A DNA stretch of 58,059 nucleotides. It comes from an uncultured Lachnospiraceae bacterium (GTDB lineage: Bacteria > Bacillota > Clostridia > Lachnospirales > Lachnospiraceae). The stretch is from positions 1 to 58,059 of the forward strand of contig CAJTMC010000026.1 in NCBI GenBank assembly GCA_910577115.1, given 5' to 3'. A model generated the notes under the pieces. That model made no database searches. It worked only from the letters and a program-made list of their open reading frames with translations, and was not told the origin of the DNA. Made by a program: the position numbers and the translations under genes. This document shows positions 23,901-31,590 of the stretch, piece after piece (within the stretch, counting starts at the first letter, position 1; the number at the start of each line of letters is the position of its first letter).

Positions 23901-26900
23901 TAACCGGTTTCATACAGTCTGCATCTGTATACAATCCTTTAAGCGTGTATCCCCTTCTCGTAAATGATGACGGCACTAAGGTTTCGACAGATGCGTAGGA
24001 CGTTCCTTTAGAAACCGTTATTGTTCTTGCATCCGGCGAATCATCATAATTGTATTCAAAAGAAATTGTACATTTATCGGACGACGCTCCGTTTGCGACA
24101 GATACATAAAATAAATTCATACTATCGCCTTTTGTTACCGTATGCGAACCGCTCGATAAATTTTCTATTGTAACAAACCCTTTTGCATCCGTTGTATATG
24201 CTGCCCCATCTACATTTACCTTTTTGCTTGCTGCCCCAAATGCCATAACCAGCGTTGCGCCACTGTTACATGAGAAAGATAACTGCGTTTTTGACTCCAT
24301 CTTAAGACCGTCTGTGTATTCTTCACCATTGACAGTTACAGGGCTTTGTCCATCTTTATAGTTTCCATTGATTACACTGAAAAAGTCAGTATCACCATTT
24401 AACTTCTTTCCTGTAAAGTACAGTACATAATCTCCTGCCACAGTGTTGCCACCTGTATTTCCGCCGCTTGTGCCCGAACCACCCGCCGGAATTTCCTGTG
24501 TTTGCTTATCACCACATCTTGTACATGTACGGCTCTCACTACCTGCTTCCGTCTCAGTCGCCGGCTTATCTACTGTCCATTTTGAATAAGAATGGCCAAG
24601 TGCCGGAACTGTTTCTTCTTTGATACCATTATTATCTTCACATGTTCCTGATCCCTTACATACATATACATTCTTGCCTTCTTCTGTACAAGCAGCCTCT
24701 ACTGATTGTGTAGAATCCAATTCCCATTTGTGATAATGCGCATTTTCATCATGCTGCGAAATTTTCAAGCTGTTAATCGTCATATCCTTAAAAACAACAA
24801 TTGTACCTTTTGTTGGATCTCCCGGTTGAAAATTTTCAGCCTGTATCATATATCGGCCCGCCGGAAGATTTATTGCATTTCCGTCTCCGGTAAGCAGACT
24901 TTCGCCTTCCTCGTTTACAAGAACTCCCTTAACTGCCTTCGAACCGCTTGCATATTCCACTTGCAAATCAAAAGCTGCACCAACTTCAAAAGCATACACA
25001 CTTTTTGAAATCTTACCCGGTACAAGGTCTTGCGGAAGGGAATCAAACTGATTCACATTACTTGCCATTCTTGATATTACAGAATACTCACTTTTCGAAA
25101 CCGATTCAGGACGCTTTGGACTCTTTTCCTGTACACCTGTTTGTGCTGCAATTACTTTTCTCAAATCCGCAAAATCTGTTTGCAGTTCATAATTATTATC
25201 CGGAATATAAGACTGTGACGAATCTGTATCAAATTTATCATACTTAATCCCCCTTGCCGAGAATTGACAATTATTTGACACATATTCCGATTTATCCGTA
25301 ACTACAGTTGCCGCTGAACCCTTGTTCCATATTACACTTGAAATCGAATCATTATAGCTCTTTATTGCACCGCCCTCAACAGCCTGCGGGCTCTTGCATG
25401 CGTAGAAAATATTGTATTCAGAGAATATATATGCATCTGCCCTTGTATTCTGTGCATAGTCTGTCTGCATATCAACAACATTATTGTACATATGTACATT
25501 CGCCCTGCGCGTAAGAGGTCCTCTCGCCTTACACATATACCAGTAATTATGATGATATGTCAGGTTAAACTGAAGCGAATAATCCGCCGATCCTACAAGA
25601 TTCGTCTTATGACAGCTGTCAAAATAGTTATAACTACAGGTAAAATACTGACCTCTCTTAAAATCTACCGAACCATCACCCTCACCTTTATCTGATTCTG
25701 CCGGGCTTGTGATACTTGGACAGTAAAATTCATTGTTGTGAATCCAACAGCGTTCAACACTTGCCGTAATATCTGCGCCTGCGTTTTTGCTCGCCTGCTG
25801 TCCTTCCATACCAATCGCGTCCTCAGGCGTGTTAATAAACGTAAGGTTACGCACTTCAAAGCTTTTGCCGAATTCAGGGTCTGAGGTCTGCGCGATATAA
25901 TGGAATCCCCAACCGTCAATTACAGCGTCATATCCGATACCTTCAAACGTAATATCTTTACCGGACTGTATACGCGCCATATGTCCGTTATCTCCCACAG
26001 TTCCGCCATTATCCACAGAACTATACGTCGTAAGACCTTCAATTAAGCATTTTGATGCTGCGTTAAACGTTCCTTTTTCATAAAGACCCGAATCAGACAC
26101 CGTTCCAATAAAACGAACTACAAGCGGCTTACCTGCTTTTGCAAGCTCCTTAATAATACCCTGATTGGTATTTGCCTTACCTCCATTGCTCGTCTTTCCG
26201 CCTCCGGCGTCCTGTCCTACGGAATTCAAAATATTCCCAATGCCTCTTACTGTAATTTTTCCGACCGTAAGTTCCACATCATTTTTATTTTCATCCGTAA
26301 CATAAAGAACAATTGCATCATCTTTTAAAGTACCATCATCATTATATGCTCCGACGCCATCACTGTATTTAAAATGTGCAAATCCGGAACGGTCATATTC
26401 ATAAACCTTAATACCGCTCTTTGTCAGCACACTCTCCTGTCCCACCTTTACCGTAAGTGTATATGTACCTGCCTTCAATCCCGGAACATCAATACGGACA
26501 CCTTTTCCGCTTTTCCTTACCAGATAAGCCAAATCCCTGTCATCAAGCACTCCGCTCACCGCACCTGAGTATCTGACTTCCGTAACATCTGTATCTGCTA
26601 TTCCTGCTATCTCTGCATAAATACTTTCGTTCCATCCTCCGACACTGGAAAAATCAGATGCTCTGGCGGTTGATGCATTTCTGGCAGCAGTCTTTAAAGA
26701 TACTTCATCTGTCTCCTCTTCTGTTTCACTCTCTTCTTCCTCAGACGACATTTCCCCGGAAGACATTTCTTCAGACGATGTTTCCTCAGACGATACCTCT
26801 TCCTCCGTCAGCACAGTATCGGAACCATACTCATCAACCGCCTCACTGCCTGCATTGTCCGAACCTGTCTCCTCAGTACTAAAACGCTCCTCTTCTGTCT

Positions 26901-27192
26901 CCTCAGTGCTAAGACCATCCTCTTTCGTCTCCTCAGTGCTAAGACTATCCTCTTTTGTTTCCTCATTAGCAGCATCTGTTTCTGCCGGCACAGAAGCTTC
27001 TTCCCCTGCTTCCTCACTCACAGAAACATTCTCGTCTGCTGCCACATTGTCCACATCACTTTCGTCTGTTTGCACTGTTTCGACCGTTTCCGCCGCATAC
27101 GCTTGCATCCCCTGCGGTATTGATGTAAATATCATAGCCATACTTAAAAGCATAGCCAACAACTTTTTGTTCTTTTTTTGCGGTCTTTTCAT
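20989..27192 (-). CDS. Giant secreted pectate lyase-like protein with InlB repeats
   Basis: The start is ATG 27192 (AAAGGA upstream), giving 2,067 residues. A signal peptide (KKLLAMLLSMAMIFTSIPQGMQAYAAE) is followed by a Glu/Thr/Ser-rich stretch with 10-residue repeats. A right-handed beta-helix of pectate lyase family 1 type spans about 320-620 (DITFEGIGYDAVIDG, VERCWIHNNEFY, SYNYFDSCHKTNLVG, LTYHHNYWYMCKARGPLTRR). Two carbohydrate-binding-like domains are near 930-1030 and 1200-1350. InlB/Flg_new repeats (FDSNGGS, GYTFAGWYD) lie at about 1050-1600. At least four C-terminal repeats have the pattern GxDYTVKY...GTA...GKGNY. There is no LPXTG, SLH or sortase signal, so wall attachment, if any, is by the repeats. 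It likely cleaves polygalacturonate outside the cell. Confidence 0.85.
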   Translation of the reverse strand: MKRPQKKNKKLLAMLLSMAMIFTSIPQGMQAYAAETVETVQTDESDVDNVAADENVSVSEEAGEEASVPAETDAANEETKEDSLSTEETKEDGLSTEETEEERFSTEETGSDNAGSEAVDEYGSDTVLTEEEVSSEETSSEEMSSGEMSSEEEESETEEETDEVSLKTAARNASTARASDFSSVGGWNESIYAEIAGIADTDVTEVRYSGAVSGVLDDRDLAYLVRKSGKGVRIDVPGLKAGTYTLTVKVGQESVLTKSGIKVYEYDRSGFAHFKYSDGVGAYNDDGTLKDDAIVLYVTDENKNDVELTVGKITVRGIGNILNSVGQDAGGGKTSNGGKANTNQGIIKELAKAGKPLVVRFIGTVSDSGLYEKGTFNAASKCLIEGLTTYSSVDNGGTVGDNGHMARIQSGKDITFEGIGYDAVIDGWGFHYIAQTSDPEFGKSFEVRNLTFINTPEDAIGMEGQQASKNAGADITASVERCWIHNNEFYCPSITSPAESDKGEGDGSVDFKRGQYFTCSYNYFDSCHKTNLVGSADYSLQFNLTYHHNYWYMCKARGPLTRRANVHMYNNVVDMQTDYAQNTRADAYIFSEYNIFYACKSPQAVEGGAIKSYNDSISSVIWNKGSAATVVTDKSEYVSNNCQFSARGIKYDKFDTDSSQSYIPDNNYELQTDFADLRKVIAAQTGVQEKSPKRPESVSKSEYSVISRMASNVNQFDSLPQDLVPGKISKSVYAFEVGAAFDLQVEYASGSKAVKGVLVNEEGESLLTGDGNAINLPAGRYMIQAENFQPGDPTKGTIVVFKDMTINSLKISQHDENAHYHKWELDSTQSVEAACTEEGKNVYVCKGSGTCEDNNGIKEETVPALGHSYSKWTVDKPATETEAGSESRTCTRCGDKQTQEIPAGGSGTSGGNTGGNTVAGDYVLYFTGKKLNGDTDFFSVINGNYKDGQSPVTVNGEEYTDGLKMESKTQLSFSCNSGATLVMAFGAASKKVNVDGAAYTTDAKGFVTIENLSSGSHTVTKGDSMNLFYVSVANGASSDKCTISFEYNYDDSPDARTITVSKGTSYASVETLVPSSFTRRGYTLKGLYTDADCMKPVTYPYEANGNVTLYADWEATSDDEVTYSLIFDSNGGSVVTTVRVSQSQVYEIKQRPTKNGYTFAGWYDALEGGKLVDKVDGSKLTGNITVYAHWSASEADSLSLDCKKDLVVGDIKEKTTVNGFTIHALEGGGGSTQDKPKYYMTVKESDGLYTNGVLLSDKSISGNEDGLLKSIEFTTKDSGVLIVDLALSGKPASDGKYELVLAKKLSDNSLEEVIIAPITTGTTKTTKEFDIDEAGTYYLYAQGDKGVVYYSLKVTQKLYTIVYRTGNGTAPNNLKTSAKAGDVIQIPDCTPESGYAFKGWSLDGGTTVFKDSYTVKAKDASGSVIVISAVYEQSDEKPDEKPVIYTVKYDANGGTLPAGVTGTVTAAAGDAIMLGDCTPPAGQKFLGWSVGNSDEIIMSYIVKEADADTNNVITLKAVYTVQEDPTKYFTVVLDPNGGKLVDDGELTRTVAENETIDPGRCEKAGYTFKEWTVDGERIEIPYKVTKDVILKAVYTENELPGEYRGISIVGLAESYEYTGAKIIPDIGVVDYDNGDGKLLSQGVDYTVKYANNVKVGTAAVTVIGKGNYAGRDITKKFRIVEVATVTENLADLKGAKLAKIDALVYTGKAQYPEFTLTLKNGKPKKYSYNEEKRVYETEDGTAIAANVALSNNINKGTATILISGAKDSKNKATSIKKTFKIEAIDLAKNADKVKVETDPGIYAVKGAAPEAIIVTYDGAALKNGTDYTVKYSANRNVTTQARFVITGKGNYAKKYTGTYKIGQLDLNGLEVKAVNAYTGIKAGKVTATVTDRKGDTLKPSQYTLNIYKDAAGTTRYNPAAILNGKDIYVEAVAKDIGNLNGKTLRTPFSVGTNIGKAKVTLNKVNGKTITKTYTGMEIELEETDLTVTIKEAGQSKLLKMGTDYKIVSYSNNINKGTATAVIKGIGSYSGTKTVKFKIVGKAIKIDKVTTWEDIPDSIERLMKNLWN
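26850..26970 (-). repeat. 30-bp imperfect tandem repeats in the acidic region
   Basis: Units on the minus strand encode ETKEDSLSTE, ETKEDGLSTE and ETEEERFSTE, then decay. They probably form a flexible spacer after the signal peptide. Confidence 0.7.
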
Positions 27193-27248
27193 TGTTTTCC
27201 TTTCCCTCAATTGAGACGTGAAATATTTCTTCTGTTACAGTCCGGCTC

Positions 27249-27647
27249 CTAATCCTCCTGCTGACCGAATGTTGACAACGAATTGTCCGATGTCATGGCG
27301 CATTTACCGTCAAAATAAGCGCCCTCGTCAATAACAAGGGTATTGGCGGTAATGTTTCCGGTCAGTCTTCCCGTAGAAAGAAATTCCAACTTTCCTTTTG
27401 CAATAATATCACCTTTCACTTCCCCTGAAATAATGATATTCTGGACGGTAATATTTCCGAAAACATGCCCGGTCTCACCAATAACAAGCGTTGAGTCACA
27501 CGAGCAGTTCCCGTTAATCGTACCGTCAATCCTGATGGAATCCGACGCCGTTAAATTGCCGTCAAAAACTGTTCCGTCGCCAATCAGTGTGTTTACTTTT
27601 ACATTTGCCTCCGATGCAGAAGGCGTGCTTTTACGCAACATAGCCAT
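27249..27647 (-). CDS. Bactofilin
   Basis: This 132-residue protein has a central beta-helix of short repeats (SIRIDGTINGNCSCDSTLVI, VFGNITVQNIIISGEVKGDI, GRLTGNITANTLVIDEGA) and short disordered ends, the standard bactofilin (DUF583) layout. Bactofilins form nucleotide-free filaments at the membrane and often place cell-wall enzymes. AGGAGG lies 4 nt before ATG 27647; ATG 27641 has more usual spacing. It is 11 nt downstream of the M23-like gene, the usual partner, and 56 nt upstream of the giant secreted protein. Confidence 0.95.
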   Translation of the reverse strand: MAMLRKSTPSASEANVKVNTLIGDGTVFDGNLTASDSIRIDGTINGNCSCDSTLVIGETGHVFGNITVQNIIISGEVKGDIIAKGKLEFLSTGRLTGNITANTLVIDEGAYFDGKCAMTSDNSLSTFGQQED

Positions 27648-27658
27648 AATTCCTCCTT

Positions 27659-28396
27659 TTATCCCTTTGCTTCAATAACCAAAAGCGGATCAATTGGTTC
27701 ATTTTCAAAAACAATTTGATAATCAAATTGTGTATCGTCAACGGTAATCGTAAATAACGTATCACCTGTCTTGACCTGTGTGTTCTCCTGCAGCTGTGTC
27801 TGCGCTGCCTGCCTGCTTGCGTAGCGCGTTATGTAGCCGTTTTCATGTTGTATCTCTACGATAATCGGATAAGTATCGTCTGCGCCGACCGAAATCACTG
27901 TCCCGTCGCCCGCGGCAATAATTTCACCATCCGTATGTGTGTTAATTGACATATACGGCTGCTGTTCGGAATAAGAAGAAACCAGCATACCGCCTGCACC
28001 TGTATAAGGATATCCATCGGGTGCGTCCTGATAAGGGTTTTCTCCGGGCTGTGTCTCTTCTACCGTAGATACTTCATCCGCTTCTGCCTCCTGCTTTAAC
28101 TGCTCGTTTTCAGCAATCAGCCTCGTATTTTCAGCGCTTAGGCTTTCCTGTGATGTCTCCAACTGCTCAATCTGTTTCCGGTACGGCTCCAACTGTGTGC
28201 GGAGCGTGGCTAATTCCTTGTAATTAAAATAAAGGAAAGCTGCCATAGTAAGGAAACCTGCCGCTATAATGAACGGTACAAACCGAAACAGATTATAGAG
28301 CGGGCGGGCTATATGATATTCCTTGTTTTTCCCTCCCGTATTGGAAACAAAAAGTATGGTGATAAACTCTTTTCTTGAATGTCTCTGAGATTTCAT
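27659..28396 (-). CDS. Membrane-anchored M23-like protein without catalytic histidines
   Basis: The gene encodes 245 residues. An N-terminal basic segment, one membrane helix (FVPFIIAAGFLTMAAFLYF, about 38-56) and a coiled coil (LATLRTQLEPYRKQIEQLE...NEQLKQEA) are followed by a linker and an M23/LytM-like beta domain (DGEIIAAGDGTVISVG, VEIQHENGYITRYAS). The zinc ligands are absent: the first His-x3-Asp site is not seen, and the HxH strand reads FDYQI. It is therefore probably a scaffold or activator. Bactofilin/M23 pairs are known in other phyla (for example CcmA/Csd1). Confidence 0.85.
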   Translation of the reverse strand: MKSQRHSRKEFITILFVSNTGGKNKEYHIARPLYNLFRFVPFIIAAGFLTMAAFLYFNYKELATLRTQLEPYRKQIEQLETSQESLSAENTRLIAENEQLKQEAEADEVSTVEETQPGENPYQDAPDGYPYTGAGGMLVSSYSEQQPYMSINTHTDGEIIAAGDGTVISVGADDTYPIIVEIQHENGYITRYASRQAAQTQLQENTQVKTGDTLFTITVDDTQFDYQIVFENEPIDPLLVIEAKG

Positions 28397-28469
28397 ACGT
28401 TTCGTTCCCTTTCCACCGCCGACGCCTGCGGCATTCTAATATTCGTACAAACAACGTGCGTCATTTTGT

Positions 28470-28498
28470 ATTATATCACAACCGCCGACAAAGTACAA
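28470..28498 (-). promoter_or_regulatory. Promoter of the M23-like/bactofilin operon
   Basis: TTGTAC (28493-28498) and a perfect TATAAT (28470-28475) are 17 nt apart, 74 nt before ATG 28396. It starts right after the end of the previous gene. Confidence 0.8.
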
Positions 28499-28503
28499 AT
28501 CAT

Positions 28504-30552
28504 TCAAGCCTTCTTTTTGTACTTCTCAAGATATGCTTTGTCCTCTTTCAGGGAAAGAATGCCGTCATATGCCTGCAGCATATTGAATCCAAACTCGTCT
28601 GCAAGTGTTTTTGCAGTATATCCCGCAACCTCCAGCATCGCCATTGGCGGGTATTCTCCGTTTCTCACAGCCGAAACGAATTCCACGAAAATATCATTGT
28701 CTGATTTCAGCCTCTTATAAGAACGAACGGCTTCATCGTAAGCCAGACCACAGCCCTGTGTCATGTAGATTAAAATCTCTTCTCTTAAAGCTTCCGTTTT
28801 TTTCCACTGCTTTGCCGCCTCATTCATCAGCATGGTATCAACAATACATACCATATTGGGTCCGTCCGTAAGCGCTGCAACCCTGCTCTTTTCACAGAGC
28901 TTTTCCATAAACTGCGGATTATCAATTCCTGCAGGTGTCAGCCTTCCCTCGCCCCTTCTTCCTGCTTCAAACCGGTTTGTCACGACAAGGTATACCATAT
29001 TGTTGCGCAGCGCAAAATCACCGTCTTCCTGTCTAAGCGCATAGATATAAGGTTTCTCACAAAGCGCCTCTGTCAGCATAATCATAATTCTGCTTAAAAT
29101 ATGATTATAATAGTTCCTGCTTTCCTCATCATTCTCATTCCTTGCCTTGTCAAAGCGTTTTGCCGCCTCCCCCATAATCACCATAATCTCTGGAACATCC
29201 AGCAAAGCCATATACGCAAATCCATTGTCAAAATCATTGTCCAGATGGGAAATAAGCTCTGCCATTCTCTCCTCACTGATATCATAGTCGTTATGCTGAT
29301 CATAAAACGGCACAATCGGAAGCCGGTATTTCTTCTCTCCGTTCTCTTCGCGCATGACTTTTTCCAAATCTGCCCTTAACAGCAAATCCTCGACAGGCTT
29401 CGTATACCCCACCGCCTTTTTAAAATATCCGATATCACAGGCAATGGAATGCTTTGTATCCGCGTCAAGGCATACCGTCGTTACCCCAAGCTTAGCGGCA
29501 AGCGTAACCACCGTTTTCAGCTGATAAAGCCGCTCCTTACCGTCGAGCACGCCAATCGGAAACGTGGAATCAAATACCGGCAGCACATTTTGATTTTGAA
29601 GCACATAGTTTACCGCATCCTCGTGGTTTTCAAAAAGATACATCATAATGTGTTTCTCATTGTGCTTCATCAAAAAAGGATTTCCGAGAGATACCCTGTA
29701 ATCACTGTGAATCGGATTTAACAAGATGTAAATCCGCTCCATTTTATCATATGCTTTAATCCGCTCTATTACCATCGGCTCGTCATATTTTGGAATATCC
29801 AGATATTCTACAATATCAATATTTGCCGGATCATACTCAAGCCAATAGCTTCTGTGCGGCTCAATAATCACGCGAAGCTTTCCGCGTACCAGCTGCGAAA
29901 GCATGGAAAGCTTATACTTGCCGACCGGCTTTTTATCGGGATTATAACGCATCGCACTCTCCGCTGTCAGAAACACCTTTAACGACTCATAGTCAAAATC
30001 CTCTGCCGTCGCATTGCTGTTGTCATACTTGCGTTTTATGGTCATCAGCTCAAAAATCTGCTTTTCCCCCTCCGCAGGCTTTTTTCTGACATCGGGAAGC
30101 TGACCGATAATATAGACATACTTTGTCCAAAGGGCGGCAACTGCTTTTTCCTTTACACAACGGTCAATTGATGTCGTATACAGCAGATGATAACTTTCTG
30201 CCGCATCCCGATACCCGGTCAACTCCTTTGCCGAGATATATTTCTCATCGCATAGCTGATTTTTCGGCGCATTCGCGTCCGTACTGGTGTTCATATGAAT
30301 CACAAGCCCCGGTATCGCTTCCTCAAAGACCTGATTTACCACCTCGCCAAGCTTATCTTCATGATACGCATACTGATGACTGCTATACTTTACTGCCTTC
30401 GCCACATACGCGTCATAATATTCCCGCTCAAAAAACACATGGATTGCATCGTCAAAAACTTCCTCCTCGTCTCTTTGCATTACCATGATGTCCTTGTCAA
30501 AGCCCTCAAAAAGGCCAACCTGCCATACTGAAATGTTCGACTTTCTTTCCAC
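28504..30552 (-). CDS. Large hypothetical cytoplasmic protein
   Basis: GGAGGTAAAA precedes GTG 30552, which I take as the start (682 residues, starting VERKSNISVWQVG); a TTG at 30564 overlaps the ribosome binding site. The protein is soluble, with repeated features such as LEYDPANIDIVEYLDIPKYDE, VLPVFDSTFPIGVLDGKERL and VVTLAAKLGVTTVCLDADTK. A central part resembles an SseB-like fold only loosely. No catalytic motif is recognised. The C-terminus reads as helical (YKRLKSDNDIFVEFVSAVRNGEYPP). A repeat element lies in its 5' leader at 30611-30664. Confidence 0.65.
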   Translation of the reverse strand: MERKSNISVWQVGLFEGFDKDIMVMQRDEEEVFDDAIHVFFEREYYDAYVAKAVKYSSHQYAYHEDKLGEVVNQVFEEAIPGLVIHMNTSTDANAPKNQLCDEKYISAKELTGYRDAAESYHLLYTTSIDRCVKEKAVAALWTKYVYIIGQLPDVRKKPAEGEKQIFELMTIKRKYDNSNATAEDFDYESLKVFLTAESAMRYNPDKKPVGKYKLSMLSQLVRGKLRVIIEPHRSYWLEYDPANIDIVEYLDIPKYDEPMVIERIKAYDKMERIYILLNPIHSDYRVSLGNPFLMKHNEKHIMMYLFENHEDAVNYVLQNQNVLPVFDSTFPIGVLDGKERLYQLKTVVTLAAKLGVTTVCLDADTKHSIACDIGYFKKAVGYTKPVEDLLLRADLEKVMREENGEKKYRLPIVPFYDQHNDYDISEERMAELISHLDNDFDNGFAYMALLDVPEIMVIMGEAAKRFDKARNENDEESRNYYNHILSRIMIMLTEALCEKPYIYALRQEDGDFALRNNMVYLVVTNRFEAGRRGEGRLTPAGIDNPQFMEKLCEKSRVAALTDGPNMVCIVDTMLMNEAAKQWKKTEALREEILIYMTQGCGLAYDEAVRSYKRLKSDNDIFVEFVSAVRNGEYPPMAMLEVAGYTAKTLADEFGFNMLQAYDGILSLKEDKAYLEKYKKKA

Positions 30553-30610
30553 TTTTACCTCCAATTGCGCATATCTGCGCTTACAATACCCCCTATGCTG
30601 TTACCATTAC

Positions 30611-30664
30611 CTGCGAATTTATGCCAAGGGACAAATTTGCTGTGTGAAATCCCTGATTTCACAC
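30611..30664. repeat. Dispersed hairpin repeat, copy A
   Basis: Modules CTGCGAATTT, ACAAATTT and CTGTGTGAAA...TTTCACAC are shared with copy B at 35360-35414. The right half is a hairpin (GTGTGAAAT/ATTTCACAC). It abuts the stop of the 87-residue gene and lies in the leader of the 682-residue gene. Confidence 0.7.
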
Positions 30665-30928
30665 TTAACTTTCTACAATCAGATACCTGCCATCACCGAC
30701 TTCAAAAACCTCTGGCGCGGTCAGAATGTCTTCTTTATTCTGTTCTTCAAGGTCAACACCTTCCTCGTCGAAATATTCCCACACCTCGTCAACAGAGTCC
30801 ACAACCACCGCTACACACTCCTCAAGGAACGCCTCCGCCTCGTCAATTGATTCCGCTATTTTTTCCGGAAACAGCTGCAGCTGTTTTTCCAAAAAACAAT
30901 TTAATACTGCCTCATCATATTCGTTCAT
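30665..30928 (-). CDS. Small acidic hypothetical protein
   Basis: The gene encodes 87 residues (MNEYDEAVLNCFLEKQLQLF...DGRYLIVES), strongly acidic. Similar short proteins sit beside maf in related genomes as far as I recall, without known function. It follows maf by 23 nt and has AAGGCAGGGATATG upstream of ATG 30928. No domain is visible. Confidence 0.65.
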   Translation of the reverse strand: MNEYDEAVLNCFLEKQLQLFPEKIAESIDEAEAFLEECVAVVVDSVDEVWEYFDEEGVDLEEQNKEDILTAPEVFEVGDGRYLIVES

Positions 30929-30951
30929 ATCATATCCCTGCCTTTCTTCAA

Positions 30952-31557
30952 TTACTGTACCAGTCCCAAAGCCAAAAGCTCCTGCACAAGCCTCGCCACC
31001 GGAAGGCCTACCACATTATTGTACTCTCCGTTTATTCCTTTGATGTATGCGGCGCATTTTCCCTGAATGGCATACGCTCCCGCCTTGTCCACAGGCTCTC
31101 CCGTCGCCACATACGCCTGCACCTGCGCGTTCGTCATCGGGTACATATGCACATCTGTCTTCTCATGAAATGTCAATACCCTTTTTTTGCCGTTTTCCAA
31201 AATCACAAGCGTTACGCCCGTATAAACCTGATGTGTATTGTCCGCAAGCTGCGTGAGCATACGCACGGCATCTTCGTTATCCTGCGGTTTTCCCATGATT
31301 TCATTTCCGAACGCGACAATCGTATCCGCACCAATTATGACACATGTGTCATTTTTACATGTATCTGCATACCGCCCTGCCACTTCATTTGCCTTCTGCC
31401 GTGACAGCTCTTCCACAATATCCGAAGGAAATGTCTTTGTGATAATTTCCTCGCCATGCGCCGACGAAATTTCAAATTCCAGTCCAAGCTGTTCCAAAAG
31501 CTCCTTACGCCTCGGCGAACCCGAGGCAAGCACAAACTTTACCATATTTCCGGTCAT
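30952..31557 (-). CDS. maf: Maf family nucleotide pyrophosphatase
   Basis: The gene encodes 201 residues. Motifs are LASGSPRRKELLEQLGLEF, the conserved Glu-x-Ile region, VIIGADTIVAFGNEIMGKP and DKAGAYAIQGKCAAYIKGINGEYNNVVGLPV, all diagnostic for Maf. It hydrolyses non-canonical or modified dTTP/UTP-type nucleotides to monophosphates (YhdE-like by these motifs). AAGGAG is 1 nt from ATG 31557 and 14 nt from ATG 31545, so the exact start is unsure; MVKFVLASGSPRR is the family start. It is 33 nt after ppk. Confidence 0.94.
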   Translation of the reverse strand: MTGNMVKFVLASGSPRRKELLEQLGLEFEISSAHGEEIITKTFPSDIVEELSRQKANEVAGRYADTCKNDTCVIIGADTIVAFGNEIMGKPQDNEDAVRMLTQLADNTHQVYTGVTLVILENGKKRVLTFHEKTDVHMYPMTNAQVQAYVATGEPVDKAGAYAIQGKCAAYIKGINGEYNNVVGLPVARLVQELLALGLVQ

Positions 31558-31590
31558 GCTCCTTTCTAAGCTGCAAGTTGTTACCTCTTC

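Noticed and set aside
24706..25008. Plus-strand frames opposite the giant pectate lyase gene
   Set aside because: All are shadows of the long minus-strand frame, with Cys/Ile-rich composition and no start signals.
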